From assembly GCA_016784355.1 (NCBI GenBank), contig JADHUV010000025.1, positions 1-35,876 of the forward strand: a stretch of 35,876 nucleotides of DNA, in the 5' to 3' direction. A program made the translations under genes and the position numbers. The notes beneath the pieces were generated by a model. That model was not told the origin of the DNA. It did no database searches and saw only the letters and a list, made by a program, of their open reading frames with translations. The stretch is from Nitrospira sp. Lineage in GTDB: Bacteria > Nitrospirota > Thermodesulfovibrionia > UBA6902. Positions 8,811 through 16,771 of the stretch are shown one piece after another; positions within the stretch are counted from its first letter, which is position 1; each line of letters starts with the position of its first letter.

Positions 8811-10583
8811 CTATAACCATTTTGCCGGCACTATCTTGCCGATTTTATTGTCCACCAGGTCTTTCGTGGCCTTATCCACCTCAAGCACCGGAGTGTACCA
8901 GGGCTTCATGCGGCAGTCAAATATAACAGGTGCATGCAGACTGGTGTGAAATCGCCGTGTCTCAGGTTTGCGTCCATGAATATCAGCGGCAGGTTCAAAT
9001 CTTGTGAAAAAGGTCCATAGAAACTCCTTCAAACTAATGGTCGCCTCCCTGCTGTTATCTACCAGCAGTATGACCGGCCATTCTTCAAGTCCTTCTGAGT
9101 GTGCAACCCTGTCAGCAAGTTCAATGTCTGCTTCATATGATTTGCACTGCAGCACCAGCGTGCCCGGCAGGTATGCCACAGGCTTTGTGCAGCCGTCAGG
9201 CAGTTTGCCCCTGAATTCCCGGGGGAGTTTGCGCACCGGATCTTTGCCAAGGCCCATCAACAGTGCCTTTGAGCCCTTATTGACCGCAGGTCCTGTGTAA
9301 TCAAGCGTATCCTGTGAAACATTATCAAATACAAAAAGGTCTGTTTGCCAGTTGACCCGCTCTAGGACATGTGTCCATAGTGACTTGAAATCCGTTACAT
9401 CAATCTCTCCATCGGTGATGATCAGGAATTTGGTCAGAGAAAGCTGGCCTTCTCCAAGGATTCTCATTGCAGCGGCAAAGGCCTCTCTGGGATAGCGGTT
9501 ATTTACCCTGGCAGCCGCAAGTGAATGAAAGCCGGTGTCTCCAAATGTCTTAAGCTGTTTTACTCCATTCATCACCAGCGGGAAAAGAGGTGAGAGCAGT
9601 TCCTGCAGGTAATCGCCTATATAATAATCTTCCTGCCGCGGTCGTCCTACTACTGTTGCCGGATAGATAGCATTATTGCGGTGATAAAGCCTGTCTACAT
9701 GAAATACCGGATAATCGTGCTGCAGTGAGTTATACCCGAAGTGATCACCAAAGGGGCCTTCAGGTTTTTTTTCAAAGGGAGGTACTTTGCCTTTTATAGC
9801 GAATTCTGCATTGGATACAAGGTTATGTCCTCCAAGTGGATCACGGGTCATATCGAGTCTTTGACCAAGAAGCAGCGAGGCAAGTATAAGCTCGGGAACG
9901 TCTTCGGGAACAGGTGCAATGGCAGAGAGCATTAGAGCGGGAGGGCCGCCTATATAAAGAGTCAGCGGCAGTGGTTCATTTCTTTTTTCTGCAACGCTGT
10001 AATGGTATCCTCCACCTTTGTGTATCTGCCAGTGGATGCCTGTTGTGCTGTCATCATAACGATGAATCCTGTACATGCCCAGATTGTGTCCTTTGCCTTC
10101 GGGGTGTTCTGTATAGACCAGAGGAAGGGTTACAAACGGCCCCCCGTCTGAGTGCCAGGAGGTCAGCATTGGAAGTTCTGTAAGTCGTGAAGGGTTTTGA
10201 ATATTCTCAAGCACCGGTGCAGTCTTGTTCATCTTCGTTCCTATTTTCAGACCCTGCATTAGCAGGCCCTTACCGCTCCAGAGTTTTCCAAAGTCCGGCG
10301 GAAGTACTTTCTCTGCAAATTTGACCAGATCATTTACAAATCGGACTGGCCGCTTTCCAAATGCAAGATCCATGCGATTTTCAGTTCCGAACAGGTTTGT
10401 CACAACCGGAAAGGCGCTTCCTTTTACATTGCGAAAAAAAAGGGCAGGGCCTCCCTTTTCAATGACACGTCTGTGAATCTCGGGTATCTCAAGATAGGGA
10501 TCAACCTGCTCATCTATAAAAAGGATCTCATTTTCTTTTTTCAGGATTTCTATATAGACCCTTAGGTCATTGATGTTCTTCAT
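8811..10583 (-). CDS. UbiD-family decarboxylase (menaquinone pathway candidate)
   Basis: A prenylated-FMN-dependent (de)carboxylase of the UbiD family, 590 residues, within the usual range of the menaquinone-type branch. Family signatures are HLGMYRI-type residues (GHNLGMYRIHRYD), the IHKGGGYHYSVAE region, the acidic catalytic motif EFAIKGKVPPFEKKPEGPFGDHFGY near residues 265-295 with the conserved Glu pair, and VVGRPRQEDYYIG. E. coli UbiD acts on hydroxybenzoate intermediates. In organisms rich in menaquinone-linked enzymes, close homologues are proposed for the late futalosine-type pathway. The neighbouring NrfD complex would use menaquinol, which supports but does not prove that role. It sits between the NrfD gene (about 130 bases upstream) and the helicase gene. 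No UbiX partner is in the window. Confidence 0.88.
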   Translation of the reverse strand: MKNINDLRVYIEILKKENEILFIDEQVDPYLEIPEIHRRVIEKGGPALFFRNVKGSAFPVVTNLFGTENRMDLAFGKRPVRFVNDLVKFAEKVLPPDFGKLWSGKGLLMQGLKIGTKMNKTAPVLENIQNPSRLTELPMLTSWHSDGGPFVTLPLVYTEHPEGKGHNLGMYRIHRYDDSTTGIHWQIHKGGGYHYSVAEKRNEPLPLTLYIGGPPALMLSAIAPVPEDVPELILASLLLGQRLDMTRDPLGGHNLVSNAEFAIKGKVPPFEKKPEGPFGDHFGYNSLQHDYPVFHVDRLYHRNNAIYPATVVGRPRQEDYYIGDYLQELLSPLFPLVMNGVKQLKTFGDTGFHSLAAARVNNRYPREAFAAAMRILGEGQLSLTKFLIITDGEIDVTDFKSLWTHVLERVNWQTDLFVFDNVSQDTLDYTGPAVNKGSKALLMGLGKDPVRKLPREFRGKLPDGCTKPVAYLPGTLVLQCKSYEADIELADRVAHSEGLEEWPVILLVDNSREATISLKEFLWTFFTRFEPAADIHGRKPETRRFHTSLHAPVIFDCRMKPWYTPVLEVDKATKDLVDNKIGKIVPAKWL

Positions 10584-10711
10584 AATATGTAGTCCTTAAT
10601 CACTTGTGACAAGCAATGATTTATTAATGAATTGTAAGCTGAGAAAAATATTTGGGATATTTTAACAATTGGCCATCAATAATGCCTGCTTAGTGAGAAG
10701 GTGAACGGACT

Positions 10712-11929
10712 TTATCTGGATTTTGTCTCAGTGCAGGAACAGCGTAATTCACCTGATTTCACTGCAAGGGCTATCTTGGTCAGGATTGTAAATATAAGCA
10801 GTCCGAAGGCCCAGATGCCGAGGGATATCATTATTTCAAGTGTGTTGGGAAAGTATTCATAAATATCCCCCATAGTACTAGGGATAAACCCGGGGAATAC
10901 GAGCCCGATACCTTTTTCTATATATACGCCTGCAAATATCAGGACACAGGCGATGTTTAAAGTGGTAAAGTTCTTTCTCAATGAAGGAATGATCAGGATT
11001 CCGAAGGCTGTCAGATTAAAGGCCATTGCAGACCAGATCCATGGTACAAGGCGGTCATGTCCGTGCAGTCCCGTGTAGAGATAGTGAAGAGCGGCTATGT
11101 GCTGTGAATCTGAATAGACTTCCTTGAAGATCTCAGAGCCGAGAAGAAACAGATTGAAGGCCATAGCGAAGGTTATTATCTCGCTGATTTTTAAAAGGGC
11201 CTTGTCTGATATTTCAAAAGTAGTTCTCTTTCTTATAATCTGAAATATGATGAGCATAAAGGCCGGCCCGGAACAAAAGGCAGAGGCGATGAAACGTGGT
11301 GCCAGAATCGCCGCGTTCCAAAACGGCCTTGCACCCAGTCCCGCATATATAAAGGCTGTGACGGTATGTATACTGATAGCGGCCGGTATGGAAAAAAGGA
11401 TGAAGGGCCACATCAGTTTATGGTTGTATTCTTCCTGTTTGTACATCTTCCAGATTGCATAAAACACAAGAAACAGGTTTAGCGCAAGGTAGACATTAAG
11501 CACAAGGACATCCCAGGCCAGTATGGATTGAGGGAAATTGAAATATCCGATAAAGGGAATCAGATGCCAGAATTTTTCAGGAGCACCCATGTCCAGCACA
11601 ACGAATAACAGACACATAGTAACCGCTGAGACCGCCATTATTTCGCCAATAAGGACTATATCCTTTATTGGTTTATATTTGTAAATATATGCGGGAATAA
11701 CTAGCACAACCGCGGCCGCGGCCACGCCCACTAAAAAAGTGAAATTGGCTATGTACCATCCCCAGGAGACCTGATCACGCATATTTGTTGCGATTAGTCC
11801 CTCATCAATCTGAATGTAAACAAAGTATGCTCCTACTGCAGTGACGAGCAGAAGAAAGGCAAGCCATATCTTATATGGAGTGCTTCCCCCGAACATTGTC
11901 TTTAGCAGTTTTATAATTGCATCAATCAT
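10712..11929 (-). CDS. NrfD/PsrC-family quinone-interacting membrane subunit
   Basis: An integral membrane protein of the NrfD/PsrC family (405 residues) with about ten hydrophobic segments, such as WYIANFTFLVGVAAAAVVLV and IMAVSAVTMCLLFVVLDMG. Family residues include a DMGAPEKFWHL-type loop after the third helix. Such subunits bind menaquinone or menaquinol near the periplasmic face and pass electrons to or from the partner ferredoxin without bound haem. The start overlaps the end of the ferredoxin gene by eight bases, which indicates tight coupling. With the ferredoxin and tetrahaem cytochrome it forms a three-gene respiratory module similar to Dsr, Nrf, Hme or Act-type complexes. No catalytic subunit is encoded next to it. 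The cysteine-containing tail (SGELRCSCTE) is unusual and unexplained. Confidence 0.92.
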   Translation of the reverse strand: MIDAIIKLLKTMFGGSTPYKIWLAFLLLVTAVGAYFVYIQIDEGLIATNMRDQVSWGWYIANFTFLVGVAAAAVVLVIPAYIYKYKPIKDIVLIGEIMAVSAVTMCLLFVVLDMGAPEKFWHLIPFIGYFNFPQSILAWDVLVLNVYLALNLFLVFYAIWKMYKQEEYNHKLMWPFILFSIPAAISIHTVTAFIYAGLGARPFWNAAILAPRFIASAFCSGPAFMLIIFQIIRKRTTFEISDKALLKISEIITFAMAFNLFLLGSEIFKEVYSDSQHIAALHYLYTGLHGHDRLVPWIWSAMAFNLTAFGILIIPSLRKNFTTLNIACVLIFAGVYIEKGIGLVFPGFIPSTMGDIYEYFPNTLEIMISLGIWAFGLLIFTILTKIALAVKSGELRCSCTETKSR

Positions 11930-12866
11930 GGCTTAAATCTTTAATGGTCGAACCCAGGCTGAAATAATAGAAGAATTTCGGGTGTGTTCCGAGTTCCTCC
12001 TTCAGTGTAAAGACCCTCATATTTTCAAGTATATATCTTATTTCACTTTTGGAATCCATTACATTGCCAAACTTTCGTGAACCGACCGGACATGCCTCAA
12101 CACATGCCGTATAACGGCCCTTTCTTGTACGCTGTATACACCAGGTACATTTGCCTACCGCGCCTTTAGGTTGAGGGCGGTTGCCGAGATAATGCATGTC
12201 AGGATTCAGTTCATCTTTGGGTATTTTCGGCTTGCCCCAGTTAAAGTGTCTTGCTCCATAAGGACAGGCGGCCATACAATATCTGCAGCCGATACACCAG
12301 TTGTAATCGACCACGACTATGCCGTCAGGTTCTTTCCATGTAGCCCCAACGGGACATACCTTTTCACAGGGGGATTTTTCGCATTGCTGACACTGTATGG
12401 GCAGATAAAAATGGCCCTTTTCCGGTACCAGTTGTGGATTGTAATATCGTTCGCCCTCTTCAAAATTCAGCCAGCGCACATTCTTTTTGAATTTCAGATC
12501 TATTATCCAGTGCACCTCTGGATTGCGGGAAAGGTTGTTTTCTTTGGCGCAGGCGTGGACACATTTCCTGCAGCCTATGCAGCGTGAGACGTCCAGGGCA
12601 TAAGCGAATATCACACCGTCCATAGCCGGTGTGGCCTCTACCTTTGCATCCTTGTCGTATTCTTTTGAAAGATCCCTGCTCATGTCCGCAAGTATCTGCT
12701 TCAGATCCTCTTTTGAAAGGCGTTTGAAATGCTGCCTGAAGTATTCTTCCCACTTTGATGCATTAGCATCTCTAAGGGGTAGAGCGAGAGCTGCCGTGCC
12801 TGCTGCAAGTCCTGCAAGCAGTTTGCGCCTGGTAATATCTGACTTGTTTTCTTTCTTTTCAGACAT
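11922..12866 (-). CDS. Tat-exported four-cluster ferredoxin subunit (NrfC/DsrO-like)
   Basis: A periplasmic iron-sulfur subunit, 314 residues. The N-terminus has a twin-arginine signal (ITRRKLLAGLAAGTAALALP), so it is exported folded with its clusters. Four [4Fe-4S] binding groups follow: RCIGCRKCVHAC, QCQQCEKSPCEKVC, WCIGCRYCMAAC and KCTWCIQRTRKGRYTACVEAC. This is the standard pattern of PsrB, NrfC and DsrO subunits that carry electrons between a quinone-reactive NrfD protein and a cytochrome or catalytic partner. The start codon overlaps the stop of the cytochrome gene by one base (TAATG), and the gene overlaps the NrfD gene by eight bases. The segment before the first cluster (residues 35-80) is rich in Lys/Asp/Glu and may dock partners. 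Confidence 0.93.
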   Translation of the reverse strand: MSEKKENKSDITRRKLLAGLAAGTAALALPLRDANASKWEEYFRQHFKRLSKEDLKQILADMSRDLSKEYDKDAKVEATPAMDGVIFAYALDVSRCIGCRKCVHACAKENNLSRNPEVHWIIDLKFKKNVRWLNFEEGERYYNPQLVPEKGHFYLPIQCQQCEKSPCEKVCPVGATWKEPDGIVVVDYNWCIGCRYCMAACPYGARHFNWGKPKIPKDELNPDMHYLGNRPQPKGAVGKCTWCIQRTRKGRYTACVEACPVGSRKFGNVMDSKSEIRYILENMRVFTLKEELGTHPKFFYYFSLGSTIKDLSHD

Positions 12867-13453
12867 TAATAGTCTCCCCTTAAGTTTTCAGGGCGAACAG
12901 GCGGGGCTGCCGGTTTCTGTGGTTTAAAGGGGGGATTATGAGGGTCATGACACATGGTACAATGCCACTGCTGTTTCTCCCCGCCATCCCAGTGACCGGT
13001 AATCTTTGCATGAATCCCGAGTTTCCACTGTCTGTACATCTTGCCGTGGCATTGGGCGCATACCTTGTAATATTCATTGAATTCTACATGCTGACCATTT
13101 ATAAGACGAAATTTATCCCGCTCTTTTTCACTGTGACAATCAAGGCACCAGCGGTTTTCAGAATCGTGATTCAAGAATTTGCCGGGGTATTCATCATGAG
13201 GTTCGGCCAGTTCTCGTTTTGTGGGATCAGTCTCCCAGTCTTTATCATGACAGTCAGTGCATGGGAACAGGCTGAGTTCCTTCATAGGGGCAAGACATGC
13301 CTGAACATCCTCTAACGGACAGTCTTCGGGTACATTACCTATTGTTGCTATGTCATGTATGGCGAAGCCGGGAATATAAAAAAATAGGGAGGTCATTACT
13401 ATTATTCCGAATAGTAGAATCTTAAAAAAAGAAAAGTTACGAATATTAATCAC
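12866..13453 (-). CDS. Membrane-anchored tetrahaem c-type cytochrome
   Basis: A 195-residue periplasmic cytochrome with four CxxCH haem c sites: CTDCH (65-69), CLDCH (103-107), CAQCH (132-136) and CTMCH (165-169). The N-terminal hydrophobic stretch (FKILLFGIIVMTSLFFYIPG) is either a signal peptide or an uncleaved anchor. Several extra His residues between the sites (such as H86, H96, H122 and H148) could be distal ligands. The C-terminus is a Pro-rich tail. It is the first gene of the cytochrome-ferredoxin-NrfD module and follows a good sigma-70 promoter. Electron transfer between the menaquinol-linked complex and other periplasmic cytochromes is inferred. DsrJ usually has three haems, so this is not a straightforward DsrJ. 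Confidence 0.93.
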   Translation of the reverse strand: MINIRNFSFFKILLFGIIVMTSLFFYIPGFAIHDIATIGNVPEDCPLEDVQACLAPMKELSLFPCTDCHDKDWETDPTKRELAEPHDEYPGKFLNHDSENRWCLDCHSEKERDKFRLINGQHVEFNEYYKVCAQCHGKMYRQWKLGIHAKITGHWDGGEKQQWHCTMCHDPHNPPFKPQKPAAPPVRPENLRGDY

Positions 13454-13511
13454 TTTTGCTCCTGCCCGATTAGGGGTAATAAAGACTGAACACTATTCAT
13501 TTTCTGTATTA

Positions 13512-13540
13512 AATATACTAGATTTATTGTAACTAGTCAA
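13512..13540 (-). promoter_or_regulatory. Sigma-70 promoter of the cytochrome-ferredoxin-NrfD operon
   Basis: Read on the minus strand: TTGACT (13540-13535), a 17-base spacer and TATATT (13517-13512). Each box matches consensus at five of six positions. A transcript would start near 13505, about 50 bases before the cytochrome ATG. Confidence 0.65.
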
Positions 13541-13626
13541 AGATAATGAGTTTTAAATGGGGTAATTATTATTTAGTTAAATCAAAATGTTAATTAGGCC
13601 GGCTTGAAATAGATTATCATAGTAGT

Positions 13627-14043
13627 ATGTTTCCGATTTCGCCAGAAAAAGAAAGTGCCCTCAGGGCACGGCTTGAGGGTCTAGATATTTATGATAAAGA
13701 CCTGCAGGAGACCTTTGTGCGCTCACAGGGAAGCGGCGGGCAGAAGGTTAATAAGACCTCGACCTGTGTGCTGCTCAGGCACGGTCCTACTGGGATAGAG
13801 GTGAAGTGCCAGAAGTCCCGTTCGCAGGGAATGAACCGATATTATGCCCGCGTAATACTTTGTGAGAAGATTGAAAACAGTGTAAAGGGAGAGGAGAGTA
13901 AAGAGGCAATGCGGGTTGCAAAGCTTCGGCGGCAGAAACGCAAAAGATCAAAAAGGGCAAAGGAGAAGGTTCTGGAGGATAAGAAGATGCAGTCTGAAAA
14001 AAAGATCCTGAGGGTAAAGCCCTCAGACTGGTCATCACAGTAA
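13627..14043 (+). CDS. GGQ-domain release-factor-like protein (ArfB/RF-1 domain family)
   Basis: A 138-residue protein with only the catalytic domain of class I peptide chain release factors. The GGQ motif is at residues 37-39 within VRSQGSGGQKVNKTSTCVLL, followed by the typical VKCQKSRSQGMNRYYARVIL. No codon-recognition domain is present. The C-terminal third is strongly basic (RRQKRKRSKRAKEKVLEDKK), like the ribosome-entry tail of ArfB or the mitochondrial mtRF-R family, so it probably hydrolyses peptidyl-tRNA on stalled ribosomes or stalled large subunits. It is a single gene between the divergent cytochrome operon and the exosortase cassette. The assigned ATG gives a normal N-terminus, but no strong ribosome binding site is visible. 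The exact rescue substrate is not determined. Confidence 0.85.
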   Translation: MFPISPEKESALRARLEGLDIYDKDLQETFVRSQGSGGQKVNKTSTCVLLRHGPTGIEVKCQKSRSQGMNRYYARVILCEKIENSVKGEESKEAMRVAKLRRQKRKRSKRAKEKVLEDKKMQSEKKILRVKPSDWSSQ

Positions 14044-14404
14044 ACTATTCATCTATTAATGTCGAAATGATGCAGATATATGCCGGTTTATGAACAGGCA
14101 CATAAAATAATTGATATATTGCACTCCATCTTTTTAGCATCTATCTTGGCAGTCAGCCTACTTTAACTATCAAAAAAGAAGTAATTACTGATGAACATAA
14201 TTAAAAAACTATATGACGGGGTGCTGCACTGAGCCGAAACTCCTTATGGATTGCCCGCCCTGTTTGAGCTGGCCTTCTTTGAAGGGAGTTGTCATTTATT
14301 GGTAAAGAAAATCTTTGAGACAGCCTTAGGGTAACCTTACGGAGTTGATTATCTTGAGAGCCTTTAGTACAGCTGCATTCATAAAAGGTGCGAATGTATA
14401 AGAT
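14044..14404. other. Intergenic region holding the DedA remnant
   Basis: This 361-base stretch lies between the GGQ protein gene and the 3' end of the EpsI gene. It holds the decayed DedA copy (about 14066-14290) and roughly 110 bases of unassigned sequence before the EpsI stop. No other gene, RNA or clear terminator was seen. Confidence 0.7.
14066..14290 (+). pseudogene. Decayed 5' copy of the neighbouring DedA gene and its promoter
   Basis: Bases 14191-14283 match the first 93 bases of the intact DedA gene (16772-16864) at 82 of 93 positions in my hand alignment. The copy has an early in-frame stop (TGG of codon 14 changed to TGA) and loses similarity after about codon 31. Similarity extends upstream in patches: TTATGAACAGGC matches TTATGGACAGGC before DedA, ATAATTGATATA is shared exactly (14107-14118 and 16696-16707), and CAGCCT is shared, so the promoter region was copied too. 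The left boundary is approximate. This remnant and the intact gene form a direct repeat flanking the exosortase cassette. Confidence 0.88.
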
Positions 14405-15085
14405 TTATTTTGTTATGCTCACTTTGGTTGAGTCGTGATTACTGATTCCAAGAATATAATCAGAAAATTCATTGTTTATGGAGGTGTTTAGTTCAGTAAT
14501 AAACTGTTTTGCAATTGCGATTGACTCAACTATATCGCTTCTATCTGCAGGAACATCCACTCTGACGATAAAGCCTACCAGATCCTTGTCAAATATGGAG
14601 TAATACAGCTGCTTCAATTTTATATCTGTCCAGTTGATAATTACTTCTTTGTTCATTGTTACCCAATAGAGGCTGATAAAGTCATCCCCATAGTTTTCTG
14701 TGTAAATAACGCTGGTTTTCAGTTTGCGATTGTGCATAACTATTTCTTCGTCCTCAAGGTCATGCATCACATACCCTGATTCTGAAAGACAAACCTTCGG
14801 ATAATGATAACTGCCGGCATGTGAGATCACCAGGATGATTTCCTGCCCACTGCTATTTACGTACTCATAGGCAAACGACCGGGTATAAGCCAGTGCATCG
14901 ACATTTGAGATATCTAAAAATAAAGCATGAGACATGTCCTTGCCCCTCCAGTCTGCAAAAGAGGAAGGTATCTTATTTCTCGGTATATATGTATTGCCGG
15001 AATACTCTGCAGCAGGAATAGCGAGGTCCACAGTGATTCCGAACACGAGTATCAGTATTACAATGTAGTAGTTCAGAAACTTCAT
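14405..15085 (-). CDS. EpsI-like exosortase-associated protein
   Basis: A 226-residue protein with an N-terminal membrane/signal segment (YYIVILILVFGITVDLAI) and a soluble extracytoplasmic part. The diagnostic stretch SHAGSYHYPKVCLSESGY (His94 and Cys99 within H-x-P-x2-C) matches the conserved core of EpsI-type proteins encoded with exosortases. The gene overlaps the exosortase gene by four bases (ATGA), so translation is coupled. In many genomes EpsI is fused to the exosortase C-terminus; here it is separate. Its biochemical role is unproven; a part in exopolysaccharide or PEP-CTERM substrate processing is presumed from association. No catalytic assignment is possible. Confidence 0.82.
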   Translation of the reverse strand: MKFLNYYIVILILVFGITVDLAIPAAEYSGNTYIPRNKIPSSFADWRGKDMSHALFLDISNVDALAYTRSFAYEYVNSSGQEIILVISHAGSYHYPKVCLSESGYVMHDLEDEEIVMHNRKLKTSVIYTENYGDDFISLYWVTMNKEVIINWTDIKLKQLYYSIFDKDLVGFIVRVDVPADRSDIVESIAIAKQFITELNTSINNEFSDYILGISNHDSTKVSITK

Positions 15086-15966
15086 TTTACCTTTTCAATT
15101 AGCTTCTCTATGCTTATCATTCCAAGAAGCATAATACTGAATATAAGCATTCCGCTGAACCAGTGGAAAAACCCCTGTCCTATTTCTTCCCCGAAATAAT
15201 AGGTTAGCAGACATACCGTGATTACTCTGATGAGGTTTCCCAGAAGGGCCATGGGAACAATAAATAATGACAATATAAGTTTGCGGTAAAGGGTAGTTTT
15301 TCTGATATATATGTAAGCGAGCATTAGTGAAAATAGTGTTATAAGAGATCTGAACCCGCTGCATGGCTCACCCATGTAAATATCAATGTCCCCAATATTC
15401 AGCATCAGTCCTTTCCTGGTAATAGGATAATTCAACAGCTGCAGTGTCCAGGCAGTGGCTACAGATACCCCGTGCCGCATACTCAGAGTAAGGCTGTCTA
15501 AAATACTGGTGGGTGGAGGTACCAAAAGCAGCATGTAAAGTATAGGGAAAGACAGTTTGGCAGCAGTTTTTATACTGTATAGTGTGATAACGGTTCCAAA
15601 GGCAACGGGTATCAGTGACAGTGCTGATATAGAGAGATATTCAAAGCGGGATCCTAAGAGGTATAGCATAACACCCGCAAAGAGCAGTGCTCCTCCTCCA
15701 ATGGTTTCGATAGAGGTATATTGCCTTTCAGATATATGGAAAACTTCGCGTTGCCTCCATATCAGCCATGTGGTAATCGGTAGAATTGCATAAGCCTGCG
15801 TATATCCGTCAAATTCCCACTTGCTCATGTATAGCTCAAGAAAAAGAGACTCATATAGTAATATCAGAAGCGCAAGAACCAGGATGTCAAGTTTTACTCT
15901 GCTAACCCTTAAAATGGAGTTCAAGAAATTCATTTGGGTTTGATGTCTCCTTTGCATTACTCGCAT
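15082..15966 (-). CDS. Exosortase (EpsH family transpeptidase-like membrane protease)
   Basis: A polytopic membrane protein (294 residues) with about eight hydrophobic segments. The three conserved exosortase residues are present in the expected order: Cys202 in EPCSGFRSLI, Arg247 in GNLIRVITV and His268 in FFHWFSGM. Family members cleave the PEP-CTERM signal of exported proteins at the outer face of the inner membrane and probably attach them to another molecule. The partner genes are EpsI downstream (overlap of four bases) and a small PEP-CTERM protein upstream (about 130 bases). The exosortase subtype cannot be named by eye. The first ATG (15966) lacks a visible binding site; an internal ATG at residue 12 (15933) is preceded by AAAGGAG at a longish distance and may be the real start. 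Confidence 0.9.
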   Translation of the reverse strand: MRVMQRRHQTQMNFLNSILRVSRVKLDILVLALLILLYESLFLELYMSKWEFDGYTQAYAILPITTWLIWRQREVFHISERQYTSIETIGGGALLFAGVMLYLLGSRFEYLSISALSLIPVAFGTVITLYSIKTAAKLSFPILYMLLLVPPPTSILDSLTLSMRHGVSVATAWTLQLLNYPITRKGLMLNIGDIDIYMGEPCSGFRSLITLFSLMLAYIYIRKTTLYRKLILSLFIVPMALLGNLIRVITVCLLTYYFGEEIGQGFFHWFSGMLIFSIMLLGMISIEKLIEKVK

Positions 15967-16099
15967 GCTGTCATCGCTGAGCTGAAGACAACCGTTAACG
16001 GGTATTGGTATTTCTTATCATTTTTCGGGATAGATAAAGTATTTCTTTAATCGGGGATGCATCCTTGAATTGAAACGGATCAGGCGAACTTTAGCGAGG

Positions 16100-16342
16100 T
16101 TATTTTTTGGTATCCTTCTTTTTCTTGTCATTTTGTCTCTTATATATCAGGGCTCCTGCGCCTGCTGAAATAAGGGCAATCCCTGCCGGTTCAGGGGCGC
16201 CTCCGGCTATCTTGCGCGCTTTTTTGTGTTTTTTTCCTTTGAATTTTTTACGAGCATCTGCAGGGTCATCAAATACACAGATAAATGAAAACATCAAAAG
16301 TAATGTTATGAGTGTTTTAATGATTAAGCTTTTTTTATTCAT
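16100..16342 (-). CDS. Minimal PEP-CTERM protein with a polycationic core
   Basis: An 80-residue exported protein. Residues 1-30 are a signal peptide (KTLITLLLMFSFICVF, likely cleaved after ADA). Residues 31-49 are very basic (RKKFKGKKHKKARKIAGGA, ten Lys/Arg of 19). Residues 50-80 are a PEP-CTERM sorting signal: PEP at 50-52, the hydrophobic AGIALISAGAGALIY, then a cytoplasmic basic tail KRQNDKKKKDTKK. It lies on the same strand just before the exosortase gene and is an obvious candidate substrate. I chose the ATG at 16342 because AAGGCG precedes it; an in-frame ATG at 16360 adds six residues but lacks a binding site. A perfect TATAAT (16389-16384) lies upstream with a poor -35. The function of the mature peptide is unknown. 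Confidence 0.82.
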   Translation of the reverse strand: MNKKSLIIKTLITLLLMFSFICVFDDPADARKKFKGKKHKKARKIAGGAPEPAGIALISAGAGALIYKRQNDKKKKDTKK

Positions 16343-16771
16343 GCAATACGCCTTTTTCATAATTCAAAGATTTTTCAGTATATATTATATCGGCACATAT
16401 GGTAAAAACTTTATATGTTCTGCAAGTTGTATTCAATTAGATAAGTGTTTCAGATGGCAGGAGAAAAACTTTTACTTTTCAATGTTTTGTATTGTTCTTA
16501 TAGTGTGCATGACATGGCGTTCGCTGATGGCCTGAATATGCAATCTACAGAGCCTTACATTGCTATTTCATTTGATGGAATAGATGCTGAAGGGTGATGG
16601 TAGTATGTATTTTTTACAGCAATATAGAGTCCATTGCCGGCATACGGACATGTTGATGAAGCGGTCGTGGTGCGTCTTATGGACAGGCTTGTAATATAAT
16701 TGATATAATAAACGTTAATATTTTAACAGCCTGCCGGTAGATAGAAATTAAAAAATCATAAGGGATTATCT
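16343..16771. other. Gene-poor region upstream of DedA
   Basis: This stretch of about 430 bases separates the PEP-CTERM gene from DedA. It contains the DedA promoter (16680-16709) and the region shared with the decayed copy (from about 16653). Just before it, a short open frame ending in a TAA near 16698 reads GHVDEAVVVRLMDRLVI, which could be the tail of a degraded gene; this is weak. No RNA gene or terminator was recognised. Confidence 0.55.
16680..16709 (+). promoter_or_regulatory. Sigma-70 promoter of the DedA gene
   Basis: TGGACA (16680-16685), an 18-base spacer and a perfect TATAAT (16704-16709) lie about 60 bases upstream of the DedA start. Much of this region is also present before the decayed copy at 14088-14120. 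Confidence 0.6.

Noticed and set aside
12866..13453. Cytochrome called DsrJ, with the operon called DsrJOP
   Set aside because: It has four CxxCH sites where DsrJ usually has three, and no DsrM or DsrK gene is present.
14331..14401. Short frame ELIILRAFSTAAFIKGANV after the DedA remnant as a gene fragment
   Set aside because: It is only about 20 codons between stops and has no continuation or start; chance is sufficient.
16384..16400. Sigma-54 promoter before the PEP-CTERM gene (GGCAC at 16392 on the plus strand)
   Set aside because: The GG-N10-GC spacing is not met on either strand, so I cannot tie this gene to the sigma-54 activator by promoter sequence.
16107..16535. 142-residue plus-strand ORF over the PEP-CTERM gene
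   Set aside because: It is antisense to a gene with clear signal-peptide and PEP-CTERM features and has no ribosome binding site.
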